Source: Cinnamomum chago
Lineage: Eukaryota > Streptophyta > Magnoliopsida > Laurales > Lauraceae
Assembly (NCBI GenBank): GCA_038049695.1
Contig: CP142451.1
Span: 46,449,001 to 46,513,000 of the forward strand
Direction: 5' to 3'
DNA: 64,000 nt
Position 1 is the stretch's first letter. The number at the start of each line of letters is the position of its first letter. A model generated the notes under the pieces. The model was given only the letters and a program-made list of their open reading frames with translations, was not told the DNA's origin and made no database searches. Made by a program: the position numbers and the translations under genes. Shown in pieces: positions 11,982-23,124 of this stretch.

Positions 11982-13899
11982 ATCTCCCCCTTTGCAATTT
12001 GATGGCAACTTACACAACACCGAATTAACACACCAAGTCTTCAGCTCCCCCTTAGCTGGACAAGTCTTGAAATCTCTTGGATGCTTCTTCTCTTAGCTTG
12101 GGCTCTTGGATTCTTTTTTCATTCTTCTTGATGCTTGGAGCTTGATCATTCTTCAAGCTTTCTTTTCACCTTTCTCTCTGTAGCCAAGCATCTTCTTTAG
12201 CTCCCAAGCTTTCTTTCTTCTGCCTCTCCCCCTTTGACCATGCCTCTCTCTCCCTTTGGCAAGATATGTATTCTCTCCCCCTGTAGAAGATTTTACAATA
12301 TCTCTCCTTAGGAAGCTTGGACATGCTCTTCCCCTTTAGAGAACTTGAATGCTCTCTCCCCCTTTGACATTAAATTGCAAAGGTACCTATACACATGAAA
12401 TAAGGAAAATACCTTTTAGTAGCACCTGTTAACAAAAGAACTCAAAAATGAAATTCATAACAGGTTATCATGTATGGAAGTAGTCTCTAAGGGTTCAAAG
12501 TCAATCCAAGGGTGAATTTGATCAAAACTAATACTTCCTAAGAAGGTTTACACTCCCCCTCAATCCATTCTCTCCTTTTGTCAAACTTTTGACAAAGATA
12601 TAACTATTTGGTTCAAGAAGAAGATGGTTTAACCAATTGAGGGTCAACTTCAAGGAAAGGATTAGACACATTTAACTATAGAGGACAAAATGATCAAATT
12701 GCCAAAAGAGCAAGGTCAATGGGAAAAACGATCATGGATATCAATTGGAAAAACAAATAATACCAATTGAGATTTAAGGATAAGACTATTAAATCAATCA
12801 CTCTAAAAGGGAGTTATAAAGAATATAACTATTAAGATAAATCCAAACTAGAGCTATCCATGATATTTTGGGGTTTACTAAACATAGCATCAATCAATTT
12901 AACTATGAAAATCATATGCTATGAAAGTTTTGAAATAATTTCATTCAATAAAAAAAAAAACATGAATATCATGTGCAAGATGAGGGAAATGAAATTCAAA
13001 CATGAAGTCAACCTCAACTAATAACCAACCAAGATTATGATCACATAAACATGGTGGTCATGAGATTTACCTATATGAACAAGGGAGGAGGCAATCATGA
13101 AAATTATGATGCTAATGGAATGTGACATGGAATGAAAGTATATAACTATCAAGTTCAATCCAATGTACACAAGGTCTATCACATACACAAGATAAGACAT
13201 CAATTGGATATGAAATCAATGGAAAATTATACCAAATGAAACCAATTGAATATGACAACATGATTAAAAGCAAGGATGTGACAAACACAAAATTCCATCA
13301 AGCATCATAAATGGATATTCATCACTTTTAAAGATAAGAGCAAAGTGATGAGTAAAATAAATTGCAATGCAAAAGGATATAACTTTGTAATGCATGCAAT
13401 TTTCAAAGTGACTAAATCATATGAATTCAACAACTAAGATATCCATCAAACATATAAATATACGAGAGATAGATTTCAAAGAGTTTCATATGATCAAGAT
13501 CGCTACTATGATGTTGAAACATGTACTAGGATGACATCACTTAGAGAATATACATGAATAAACATCATAACCATCCAAAAAGAAATGACTAGAAGGCATA
13601 GAGGATGGATTTGAGTTCTAGTATGGTTTATACAAATATAACTAAGATCACAACCATACATAGAACAATTTGACATTTGCATAGAGAGGATCAATCAACA
13701 ATCAAGATCTAACTCATACCATATCATCAATAAAGAATATAACTATGTAAGCACAAGAAGGTATGAAGTTAAAGGGATTAATCTATCATGCAACATCTCC
13801 ACTCTTAGCAAATGTACTAAGCTTACAATGCAATGGAAAATGATATGAGGTTTATATCAAATGAACTTAGCACATTAAATCACATATGTACTTATTAGG
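11982..13899 (-). other. NA-1 internal region, PPT-proximal part
   Basis: Starts with the PPT (minus strand GCAAAGGGGGAGAT). The rest is non-coding, with many copies of a degenerate GATATAACTA (sense TAGTTATATC) 40-150 bp apart. It is homologous to the 3' part of the NA-2 interior. The only frame matching between the two elements, at 13506-13694, is also disrupted, so I do not call it a gene. Confidence 0.7.
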
Positions 13900-14299
13900 T
13901 GTCACGCCCCCGAACCGAAACCTCGAGGGCGGGAATGGGATTAAAGCATAAATGTATTTTACTTCTCCCAGGATCCGCGTGTGTGAAGACAACACATTCT
14001 GAATATTTTGCGGAAGCATTTGTGGCGTTGCGACCCGAAGTCCGTGGCCATCGGATTCCGCGTCGCACTCAACCTTTAGCACATAACTATTATATCAAGA
14101 ATCATATCAGACTGGAGTAACCATCACAATAAATTACAGAGCTGACAGTAACAGGATATTACATTCCCAATATGTTCAAGTTACAATTTTCAATGTACAT
14201 TAATTAAGAATCCCAAGAAAAAGGCTAATAAAAGCCATACAACAATAAGCTGTAAACTACTATCCAAATGTGACGTAGCTCCGATGTCAAGCTCAATGT

Positions 14300-14386
14300 C
14301 TACATGACATAGTCGACAAAACAACCTGCAAGGCATGGCTCCACAGCCAACCAAAAACACTCAACTCGGGGCGAAGAAATCTGAAC
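14300..14386 (-). pseudogene. Unit D degenerate terminal exon
   Basis: Occupies the place of the 92-nt exon of Units B, C and E, after the same TGGTACTCAG acceptor, and ends in the same GTCATGTAG as Unit C. It is 87 nt long. In the family frame it hits TGA within about nine codons. It reads as a decayed version. Confidence 0.4.
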
Positions 14387-14524
14387 CTGAGTACCAAAAG
14401 TAGTGGGTCAGACACGACGGTCTGGCAGGTGGATGAAAAGATCACAATATAGCGAATAATAATACAAATGATAAATCATGTTGTTTGCTCAAAATGCTGT
14501 ATATAATTAAACGGGTGCAAAAGT

Positions 14525-15190
14525 CGGGAATCTCGGGGAAAACATGTATTCTTTTCAAACATGGTTAAAACAGGAAGATCTAATAAAGCACATGTTCATT
14601 TACATCATCTATAAAAGCATAGATATTTGACAATCGGGTGTTCGTGGAAAACATGTATGAATATGGAAGTTTGGCAAAACCACGTTCATTTAAACATATT
14701 TCAAAGCATGGATCTTCAACAGATCGGGCATTCCTTTAAAAACAGGTATAAACATAGGGATCTGGCAAAACGCGTGTCTTTTAAAACATATTCTTAAGCA
14801 TGGATGTTAAATAGCTCGGGTAATCATTTGAAACAGGTATAAACATAGAAACCTGACAAAACACGTGTCATTTAAAACATATTTCAAAACAGGGATATTT
14901 AACAAATCGGGTATTCATTTGAAACCGGTATAAACATAGTGATCTAGCAGAACAAGTGTCATTTAAAACAAAGCACGAATGTTTAGCAATTCGGGTATTC
15001 ACTTAAAACATGTATAAACATCGGGATCTAACAAAACGAGTGTCATTTAAAACACATTCCAAAGCATGGACATTTAATAACTCGGGTATTCATTTTAAAA
15101 CATGTGTAATCATATAACTCTAGCAAAACCATCGATCGTTAGAACCATATGTAAAAGCACGGGTATTCACCCAACCGGCATTCATGTAAA
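14525..15190. repeat. Tandem repeat of about 90 bp in Unit D
   Basis: About seven diverged copies marked by CGGGTATTC-type words at 14525, 14635, 14725, 14817, 14908, 14992, 15083 and 15177. Each has an AAACA-GGTATAAACAT stretch and a CAAAACG-GTGTC-TTTAAAACA stretch. Unit C, Unit E and Unit B lack it. Confidence 0.75.
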
Positions 15191-15664
15191 ACATGTACGT
15201 GTGCAAAGGACATAAAACAATATAATAGTGACTGAATTTACAATAGAGAGCATTAACACTTATCTAAATAACAACTTTCATAAAAGCAATGAATCATTTA
15301 TCTGAAAACAAGTAAGCAATATAAACCATGTCGGGTGTCCAAGGAATCGGGAATTGGCAAGATGGCAATCACAAGAAGCTAAGTCCTCTATCACCGAAGT
15401 GACAAGAGCGGGACGTTGGTCTCAGTCACACAAGGTGAGGAGACTCAACGTAAATCATATATACAATAATAAATATACGGGAACGGGAACGGGACCACGG
15501 TAGCGAACCGGGTATCGGGACGGGACCACGGCAATAACCGGGTATCGGGATCCAAACTGCAGCTGGCGGGACGGGAGAGGGATTTCCAAGTCGGTGGATC
15601 AAACCGACAAGGTATCCAAGCTTAGTGATGCCGACTCATAGGTCAAAACCAATCGAGACATATG

Positions 15665-15924
15665 CAAGTAAATCAAGTACAATAAATAAACGGGTAAAAC
15701 GGGGGTGCTCAAGGGCACACTGTCACTTCATATCGGGCAATACATTTCGGGACAAATAACTGTTACTAGTGTAACTTCAATGCTTTCGGGGAAACAAGTA
15801 AATCAAGTACAATAAATAAACGGGTAAAACGGGGTGCTCAAGGGCACACTGTCGTATCATGTGATGCAATACACTTCGGGACAATGACTGTTACTAGAGT
15901 AACTCCAATGCTTTCGGGAAAACA
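15665..15924. repeat. 130-bp direct duplication in Unit D
   Basis: CAAGTAAATCAAGTACAATA starts at 15665 and again at 15795. The two copies stay alignable to about 15924 (both contain GGTGCTCAAGGGCACACTGTC-like sequence), with several substitutions between them. Confidence 0.75.
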
Positions 15925-16601
15925 AGTCATGTAATGCAAATCTCGGGAAAAGAGGTGAAACAATGAACTATAACCATTTCGGGTAAAAATATCGGTTTCA
16001 AGATCTATTTAAGTGAATAGGGGTCCCGTATGTCGATTATAATAATTACTTGGTACTCCTTGAGTTTGAAGACATTCCGGGCTCCTTATGCACTTTTCGA
16101 TTTTCCAAACTTAAAATGAGCTTATGGGTAGTACTAGATATTACAATAGCAAGAATCAAGATTATAAACAGTCCATCCTAGGCATGACATTACTCCGGAA
16201 ACATCGAGTAACCGATTCAGTCATCGAAAGGAATAGAATTAGCGATAACCAAGGAAATAGACTTGTGTTTAGATATAAAGAAGATATCACGTCGTTCCAT
16301 CCCGTTCAAGATTGAAATGGATTGAACTTCGATGCCACCGAACCAACCGTGAGGCGTGTCGGCTCAAGACATTCTCACACATGGTCCAAACAGTCCAAAA
16401 AGGGTAGTCGGGGTCCCACCTAAAACCAAGAATTAGTGTCTAATCAACACCATTCTTTCTTTTTGTTCCCTAGTCTTAGAGACCTTAGATTAGGGTACAA
16501 TTGGTCTTAACACTAAGGTATATACCTCTAGGACTCATAGAAAGCCCAAAGGTTTCCAAAAAAACCCAATATCAAATTTCACTGGACTCAAACTGAGTCC
16601 T

Positions 16602-16733
16602 CCGATCGATCGGTCGAAATTTCTGTACCAGAAATGTACAGGGTCCGATCGATCGGCCGATCGATCGGCCCAAAAAGCCTTACTGTTAAAAGACAGGCCG
16701 ATCGATCGGCCTGTAGGTCCGATCGATCGGACC
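16602..16733. repeat. TCGA palindrome array of Unit D
   Basis: Five CCGATCGATCGG sites. Two of them extend to longer perfect palindromes: 20 bp around AGGTCC...GGACCT (near 16715-16734) and 22 bp around ACAGGC...GCCTGT (near 16692-16713). Two sites are fused end to end at 16645-16668. It lies in the putative intron of Unit D. Confidence 0.8.
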
Positions 16734-17974
16734 TGGGCGCAGTGCAGGTCCGGGAACTTGATTTTTTCTCCTTTTTGTTTCCTTTCCTTCCAACATATAA
16801 TCAATCACATAGAATTATACACAAGGAGACTTAAACACATGTTTCCAAGACATTAAAATGAGCTAAAGAGCTCCTCATTTCAAGTTCCTCCATTTCCATC
16901 CTTTCCATTCACAATAAATCTCAAAAGTGGAGAAAACTCATTCATGTGAAACCATTTGAAATCTTGACACTATGATACATACATTTCCAAGAGATTAACA
17001 AGGGAGAAATAACTCATCAATAAGCACATCTTGAAATCAATATTAATTATATTAAAGACAACTATTAAAATCACCAAAACCATTAATGAATCAAGATTTT
17101 CTCACAAAACTTGTTAATAATCAAAACGATCCAATCAACCACTTGCCTTGGGTTCCAATCTCACAAACCAAGCTCCTAATCCCTTCTTAAGCTCACTTCC
17201 AAGCTACAATAAAAAACCCCCAAAAACAACCCTAAAATGGGTTACACAAAGAATGAAAATGAAAGAGCTTTCAATAATACAAATGGAGCTACTCAAGAGC
17301 TAGAGGAACACTAATCTAGGAGATGGGAAGAATCACTTACTTGGAAGGTCCTCTAATGGCAAGAGTAAGCTCAAAGGAAGTCTTGTGATGGAGGGTTCTC
17401 TTCACAAATGGTATCAATGGAAAGCTTGCAAGATGAGGAAGAAGAAGGTGGTCTCCATTTCTTGATTGATGAACTATTGGTGTGGCTTGGAGATGAAGAA
17501 GCAAGAAGAAGAAGAAGTTGCACAAGGGAAAACCCTAGGTTCAGCTGGAACAATGGTGAATGAAATGAATGAAGGAGATGGGTGTTAGGAATTTTCTAGA
17601 TTGCAATTTGATGGATGCATTTCATTCTAGCATCATTTGATTTACACACTTGCATTGGTTTTAAATAAACTTGAAATCTTGTTTTTATTCATGCATTGCT
17701 TTTAAGATTTGTAAAAGTATTGATTTATGCATGATTTGTATTTTCATCTTGGATGCATTTGTTTTAGAAAAGAGTTTTCTAGAAATCAAGCAAGCCTTTG
17801 TTTTAAAAGTTTTGAATCTTTTTAGGCTTTTTATGTCATGTTTTAAAAACCATTAGAATCTTTAAAACATGTTTTCCAAGCTTGATTTAGTTGCCAAAAG
17901 GTCCCCCAAAGAAATAACTTTGAAATGACAAAAGTTGGATTTTTTGTCAAAAGGGAGGGAGTCCCGGCAGTGTC

Positions 17975-18108
17975 GCCGGTCGACCGAGAGGCAGGTCTCG
18001 GTCGACCGAGACAACTGAAGGCAAAAATTGCCTGGGAGCACCAACGGTCAGAAATATGACCGTTGTGTGTTCTCGGTCGACCGAGGCCTGTTTGCCGGTC
18101 GACCGAGG
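17975..18108. repeat. Palindrome array in the NA-2 5' LTR
   Basis: Four copies of CGGTCGACCG at about 17977, 17999, 18074 and 18096. The second extends to the perfect 16-mer TCTCGGTCGACCGAGA. It ends about 25 bp before the TATA-like sequence, a promoter-proximal place. The same array recurs at 23518-23651 in the 3' LTR. Confidence 0.8.
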
Positions 18109-18130
18109 ACTAGCCGTTGGCAACTTTTTG

Positions 18131-18140
18131 CTTTAAATAT
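18131..18140 (+). promoter_or_regulatory. NA-2 TATA-like box
   Basis: CTTTAAATAT about 550 bp into the LTR, in the position of the clearer CTATAAATA of NA-1. The same sequence recurs in the 3' LTR. Confidence 0.45.
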
Positions 18141-19783
18141 GAGTTCTTTCCCTTGCCAAAAGTAGGGAATTTTTAACCCCTCCTTGAGAGGATTTGAGGC
18201 ATATCAAAAGGGAAAAGAACCAAGGGATGAAGGGGAAGATTAGGAAAGCTAAAGCTTGGATTAATGAAGTTAAACCACCAAGTAGGCTCTTCCTTTCTTA
18301 ATCATATGTTTTCATGCTTTGTTTTATTTTTGGTAAATCATTTCTAGCATGATAAACTATGTTTGTGTTGTGTCCTTAACATGTGTTATGTTTTGAGTTG
18401 ATTTATTGTTTTGGATACAACACCATATGATTCAATTCAAGTAGTACTTAACTTTGGTAAATCTAAGTAGATCATGTTAATGTAAAAACCTTTGAAATCA
18501 TATGTAACATGATCCATATACTTGGTTGAATCTTTGGTTGTTGTTTTCCATCATAAGAAAATCACTTTCAAAACTATCTTATGTTTTGGACTCAACCTCT
18601 TTACAAATCATATGTTTTCATGTTTTGTTTTATCATTGGTAAATCTTTGTAACATGTTAATATATGATATGTTGTATCCTTAGCATATTCTATATTTTGA
18701 ATAGATCTATTGTTCTGGATACATCACCATTGATTCATCAAAGTAGTACTTTATTGGTAAATCTAAGTAGATCATGTTAATGAAAGATGTAACATGATTC
18801 ATATACTTTGTTGAATCTTTGGGTGTTGTTTTTCCATCATAAGAAAATCTCCTTCAAATGTATCTTATGTTTTGGATTCAACATCATTACAAATCATATG
18901 TGTATTATTGTTTTAATGCTTCACAACTTGCCTTACTTTGATTGGTAAATCATTTTCAAGTTGTCCTTATAATTACATATGATTTGTCCCCTCTTTTCAA
19001 TCAAATCTATTTTTATGTTTTGAGCTTCATTGATGATTTGATTGACATCCCTATGCATCACATGTTTAGAGCTAATCCATTTCATACAACTTGTGTAACT
19101 TTGATATCATTAACAAGTTGTTACTTTTAACATGTGATTGCATTACATCCTCAATCATAAATGTTTTTGAGCTAAAACTTTCAAAAGCCTTAGGCTTACA
19201 TTTATGAGCTTTCATTTTCTAAATGATTGAGGACCACACACACACACTTCATTTGTTTTCATCTTTGCATTCATAGTGTGAGTGTGTATTAGAATTTCAC
19301 TTCCATATCCGCCTATTTAAGAGGCAATGTAATGAGCTTAATAGAATCTCCATCAAGTGTATTAAAGACACTAAATTAGAGAGATAACCAACCTTATGGT
19401 TGAAGAGGTTATTGCTTAGCCTATAAAAGCATATTGTATAGGTTGATGTTAAGCCTTGAAAAACATCAATGTAAAGGTTATTGCTTAGCCTTGGAAAGCA
19501 TATTGTAAAGGTTATTGCTTAGCCTATTGAAAAGCATAAATAGTGGAAATCCGGTGGGGTGTTGGATCACAAGCCGGTAGTGGATGTAGGCATTGAGGCC
19601 GAACCACTATAAATACTTGTGTGATGGTGCTTGCTTTGTGGTGATTGCTTATATTAGCTTCCGCATATTGTTTGATAATCATCACTTGTGACTAGTTTGT
19701 TTTAAAGAAGTTAAAATTGGTCATAAAAGAAGCTCACCCTATTCACCCCCCCTCTAGGGTTCGGATCCCCATGGACTTTCAAT

Positions 19784-19795
19784 TGGTATCAGAGC
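19784..19795 (+). other. NA-2 primer binding site
   Basis: TGGTATCAGAGC, complementary to the 3' end of plant initiator-Met tRNA, two bases after the LTR end. A second, nearly identical site lies 234 bp downstream. Confidence 0.85.
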
Positions 19796-20017
19796 TGTAG
19801 AGCCTCGGAAAAACTCCTTGTGAGTCGTGATCACTCGCATCCACGGAAACTCTCGCTTGAAATAGCGGATAAATAGAGACTCTCCGTTCGTGGCAGGCAT
19901 GTGGAGGGGGACTATCGTGCTCCATGTGTCTGGACTCTGATAGGTACCATTTGGTGATCCGTGTTAAGAGGATGTGGGTCCTCAAGGGTTTTGAAGAAAT
20001 TCAGACCCCTCATCAAG

Positions 20018-20028
20018 TGGTATCAGAG
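20018..20028 (+). other. Second primer-site copy in NA-2
   Basis: TGGTATCAGAG followed by AGGGTTACTCC. In NA-1 the sequence right after the real PBS is the equivalent AGAGGTTACTCC, so this is the ancestral or alternative junction. Confidence 0.6.
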
Positions 20029-23000
20029 AGGGTTACTCCATTTTAGGGCTTAACAACCCGGAGTTGATCCTTGCTAGATTAGAACCCTAGTGTTGTGATT
20101 TAATTGCATATCTTTTTAAAGATTTCCACTATGATTGAAAATGATATTTCCCTAGCCTCATTGCACCACTCTTAGTCTTTTTCAAGTTATATCTCTAAGA
20201 GTTGGTGAGTCCTCAAAGTGTTCTCTCATGGACAACCTTTTCAAGGCTTTAGGTGAATTTTCAAAGGTAGACTATTTGAGTAACCTTAAGGCCTTGTTAC
20301 CCCTAGACCAACCTATGCTTTTTAGTTATTTCTTTTTGTTGGTCATGTTACATTTGCATTTTGTTGCTTTATAGTCACATCTTTTAAAATGCAATGTTTC
20401 TTTGTGATCATTTGATTTTGTATTCATGAACTTCTAAGTTATATCTCATGGTTTTCAAAATCCTTTGATTACAATTCTTTCATGATGGATTTGCATTTTG
20501 ATCATATAGTTATATCTCTTGTAGTGCATATCTATTCATGATCAATTGATTGTGATTACAAATGCTTTCATAGCTAGTTTTTCATGATCAATTGATGTTG
20601 GAAAATCATTTGATGATTGTCATAGTTTTATCCTTTTTGGAAATCAAATGATTTGAAGCAACCTTAGTTTTCCATTGATTTACAAGTTATATCTTTTGAT
20701 ATGGAAAATTTGTAAGTGTCTATTGTTTTTACAAATTGAAAACTTTACAATAGTACACTTCTTGTTTTTCAAAATCACTTGCTCTTAATTCTATAAATGA
20801 TTCTTTGTTGGAATTTCATACATTGAAGTGATTTGAAAAACTTTGGAAAATGTTCTATGCTTTATTGGTTGTATTTTTAGAAGCATTTTCCTTGAATTTA
20901 TTTCCTTGTGCCTAATTATGATTATATCATTTGGAAGGAAATATTTTTTTTTTTTTCAAACAATTTGCATCTTTGCTCATTTAGTTACATTCTTTATGCA
21001 AATTGATTTTGATGTCTTACATTGCTTGGTTGGATATGGTTTCATTGATTTGCATTTTTGTGATTATCTTGGTATATATTCTCATTAATGCATTTTGATG
21101 ATTGTTTATGTGCTTTATAGTAAAATCTTGTATTTGAGCTTTTTAAGTACATATGTGATTTTATGTGCTAAGTTCATTTGGTGTAAACCTCAAATCCATT
21201 GTCCATTGCATTGTAAGCTTAGTACATTTGCTAAGAGTGGAGATGTTACATGATAGCTTAATGAATCATTTTAGATGAATTGGAATTAAACCATTGTTCT
21301 TAATAGGTATATCCATTTATGTGGTCCATCTTCATCTTTATGTGATCCATGATGTCTCTCTAACTTCATACCTTCTTGTGCTTACATAGTTATATTCTTT
21401 ATTGATGATATGGTATGAGTTAGATCTTGAGTGTTGATTGATCCTCTCTATGCAAATGTCAAATCGTTCTATGTATGGTTGTGTTATTTATTCTATTTGT
21501 AGAAACCATACTAGAACTAAAATCCATCCTCTATGCCTTCTAGTCATATCTTTTTTTTTGGATGGTTATGATGTTGATTCATGTGTTTTTTCTAAGTGTT
21601 TTCATCCTTGTACATGTTTCAACTTCATAGTAGTGTTCTTAATCATATGAAACTCTTTGAAACCCATTTCTCATATTTCTATATGTTTGATGGATATCTT
21701 AGATGTTGAACTCATATGATTTTGACACTTTGTAAATTGCATGCATTACATAGTAATATCCTTTTGCATTGCAATTTACCTTGTTCATCACTATGCTCAA
21801 TAGTTATATCCTTAAAAGTGATGAATATGCATTTATGATGCTTGATGGAAGTTTGTCACTTTCTTGCTCTTTATCATGTTATCAAATTCAATTGGATTCA
21901 ATTGGTATATTGTTTGATTGATTTGATTTCTTGTGAATGTGATAAACCTTGTGTGCATTGGATTGAACTTGATAAGTAATATGATTGTTCCATGTCACAC
22001 ACCATTAGCATCATAATGCTCATGTTGCCACCTCTTTTGCTCATATAGGTATATCTCATGACCACCATGTTTATGTGTTCATAATATTGGTTGGTTATTA
22101 GTTGAGGTTGGCTTCATGTTTGAATTTCATTTCACTCAATTTGCACTTTAATAAGTCATATTTTTGATTGAATGAAATGATTTTCAAAATCTTACATAGC
22201 ATATGTTTTTCATAAGTAATATTGATTGATGCTATGTTTGAGTAAACCCCATATCATGGATAGCTCTAATTTGGATTTCTCATAATAGTTATACTTTTAA
22301 ATCCATTTTAGAGTGATTGATTTATTAAGTAATATCCTAAATCTCAATTGGTATTCTTTGTTTGTCCAATTGATATCCATGATTGCTTTTCTCATTAGAC
22401 CTAGCTCTCTTTTGGTAATTTGATCATATTGTGCTTTATAGTTAAATGAATCTAATCTTTTCTTTGAAGTTGACCCTCACTTGGTTAAACCATCTTCTTC
22501 TTGTACCTAATAGTTAAATCTTTGTCAAGAGTTTGACAAAAGAAGAGAATGGATTGAGGGGGAGTGTAAACCTTCATAGGAAGTATTAGTTTTGATCAAA
22601 TTCACCCTTGGATTGTCTTTGAGCCCTTAGAGACTTCTACCTCACATGATAGCCTGTTATGCATTTCATTTTCGATTTCAATTGTTAACAGGTGCTACTA
22701 AAGGTATTTTCTTTGTTTCATGTGTGTAGGTACCTTTGCAATTTAATGGCAAAGGGGGAGAAATTATGCAAGTTCTCAAAAGGGTAAAGAGAATGTCCAA
22801 GCTTCGTAAGGGGAGTGTTGTGTATGATCTTCTACAAGGGGAGAGAATACATACCTTGCCAAAGGGAGAAAGAGGCATGGTCAAAGGGGGAGATCAAATA
22901 GAAGAAAGAAAGCTTGGAAGCTAAAGAAGATGCTTGGCTAAAGAAAGAAAGATTGAAGAACGATCAAGCTCCAAGCATCATGAAGAATGAAGAGAAGAAA

Positions 23001-23124
23001 AGAGCCCAAGCTAAGATAAGCATCCAAGAAGATTTCAAGACTTGTCCAGCTGAGGGGGAGCTGAAGACTAAGTGTGTAATCTCAGTGGTGAGTGTGTTTG
23101 CCATCAAATTGCAAAGGGGGAGAT

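Larger units (their letters stand above)
17583..19781 (+). repeat. 5' LTR of NA-2
   Basis: TGTTAGGAATTTTC to GGACTTTCA, 2199 bp. It contains a palindrome array (17975-18108) followed by a TATA-like CTTTAAATAT (18131-18140). Later parts hold short internal direct repeats, such as GGTAAATCTAAGTAGATCAT near 18456 and 18753, and a GCTTCCGCA motif near its end. Confidence 0.93.
19782..23124 (+). other. NA-2 internal region, non-coding
   Basis: I found no gag, protease, integrase or RT motif on either strand. The stretch 20180-22520 carries about 25 degenerate copies of TAGTTATATC (for example 20183, 20435, 20505, 20683, 21385, 21541, 21791, 22044 and 22287) at 40-150 bp spacing. The 3' part is purine-rich on the plus strand and ends in the PPT (about 23111-23124). 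Confidence 0.75.

Noticed and set aside
13506..13694. Conserved small frame shared by NA-1 (13506-13694) and NA-2 (21438-21650) as a gene
   Set aside because: The N-terminal part matches because the interiors are homologous. Frames then diverge by indels and end differently, and no codon-level bias is visible.
17671..17856. Identical 61-codon frames at 17671 and 23213, and 62-codon frames at 18942 and 24485, as a duplicated gene
   Set aside because: They are the same positions in the two LTRs of NA-2. Identity reflects recent insertion, not selection.
19784..19795. TGGTATCAGAGC as part of a tRNA gene
   Set aside because: It is complementary to the tRNA 3' end and abuts an LTR, which is a primer binding site. 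No cloverleaf follows.
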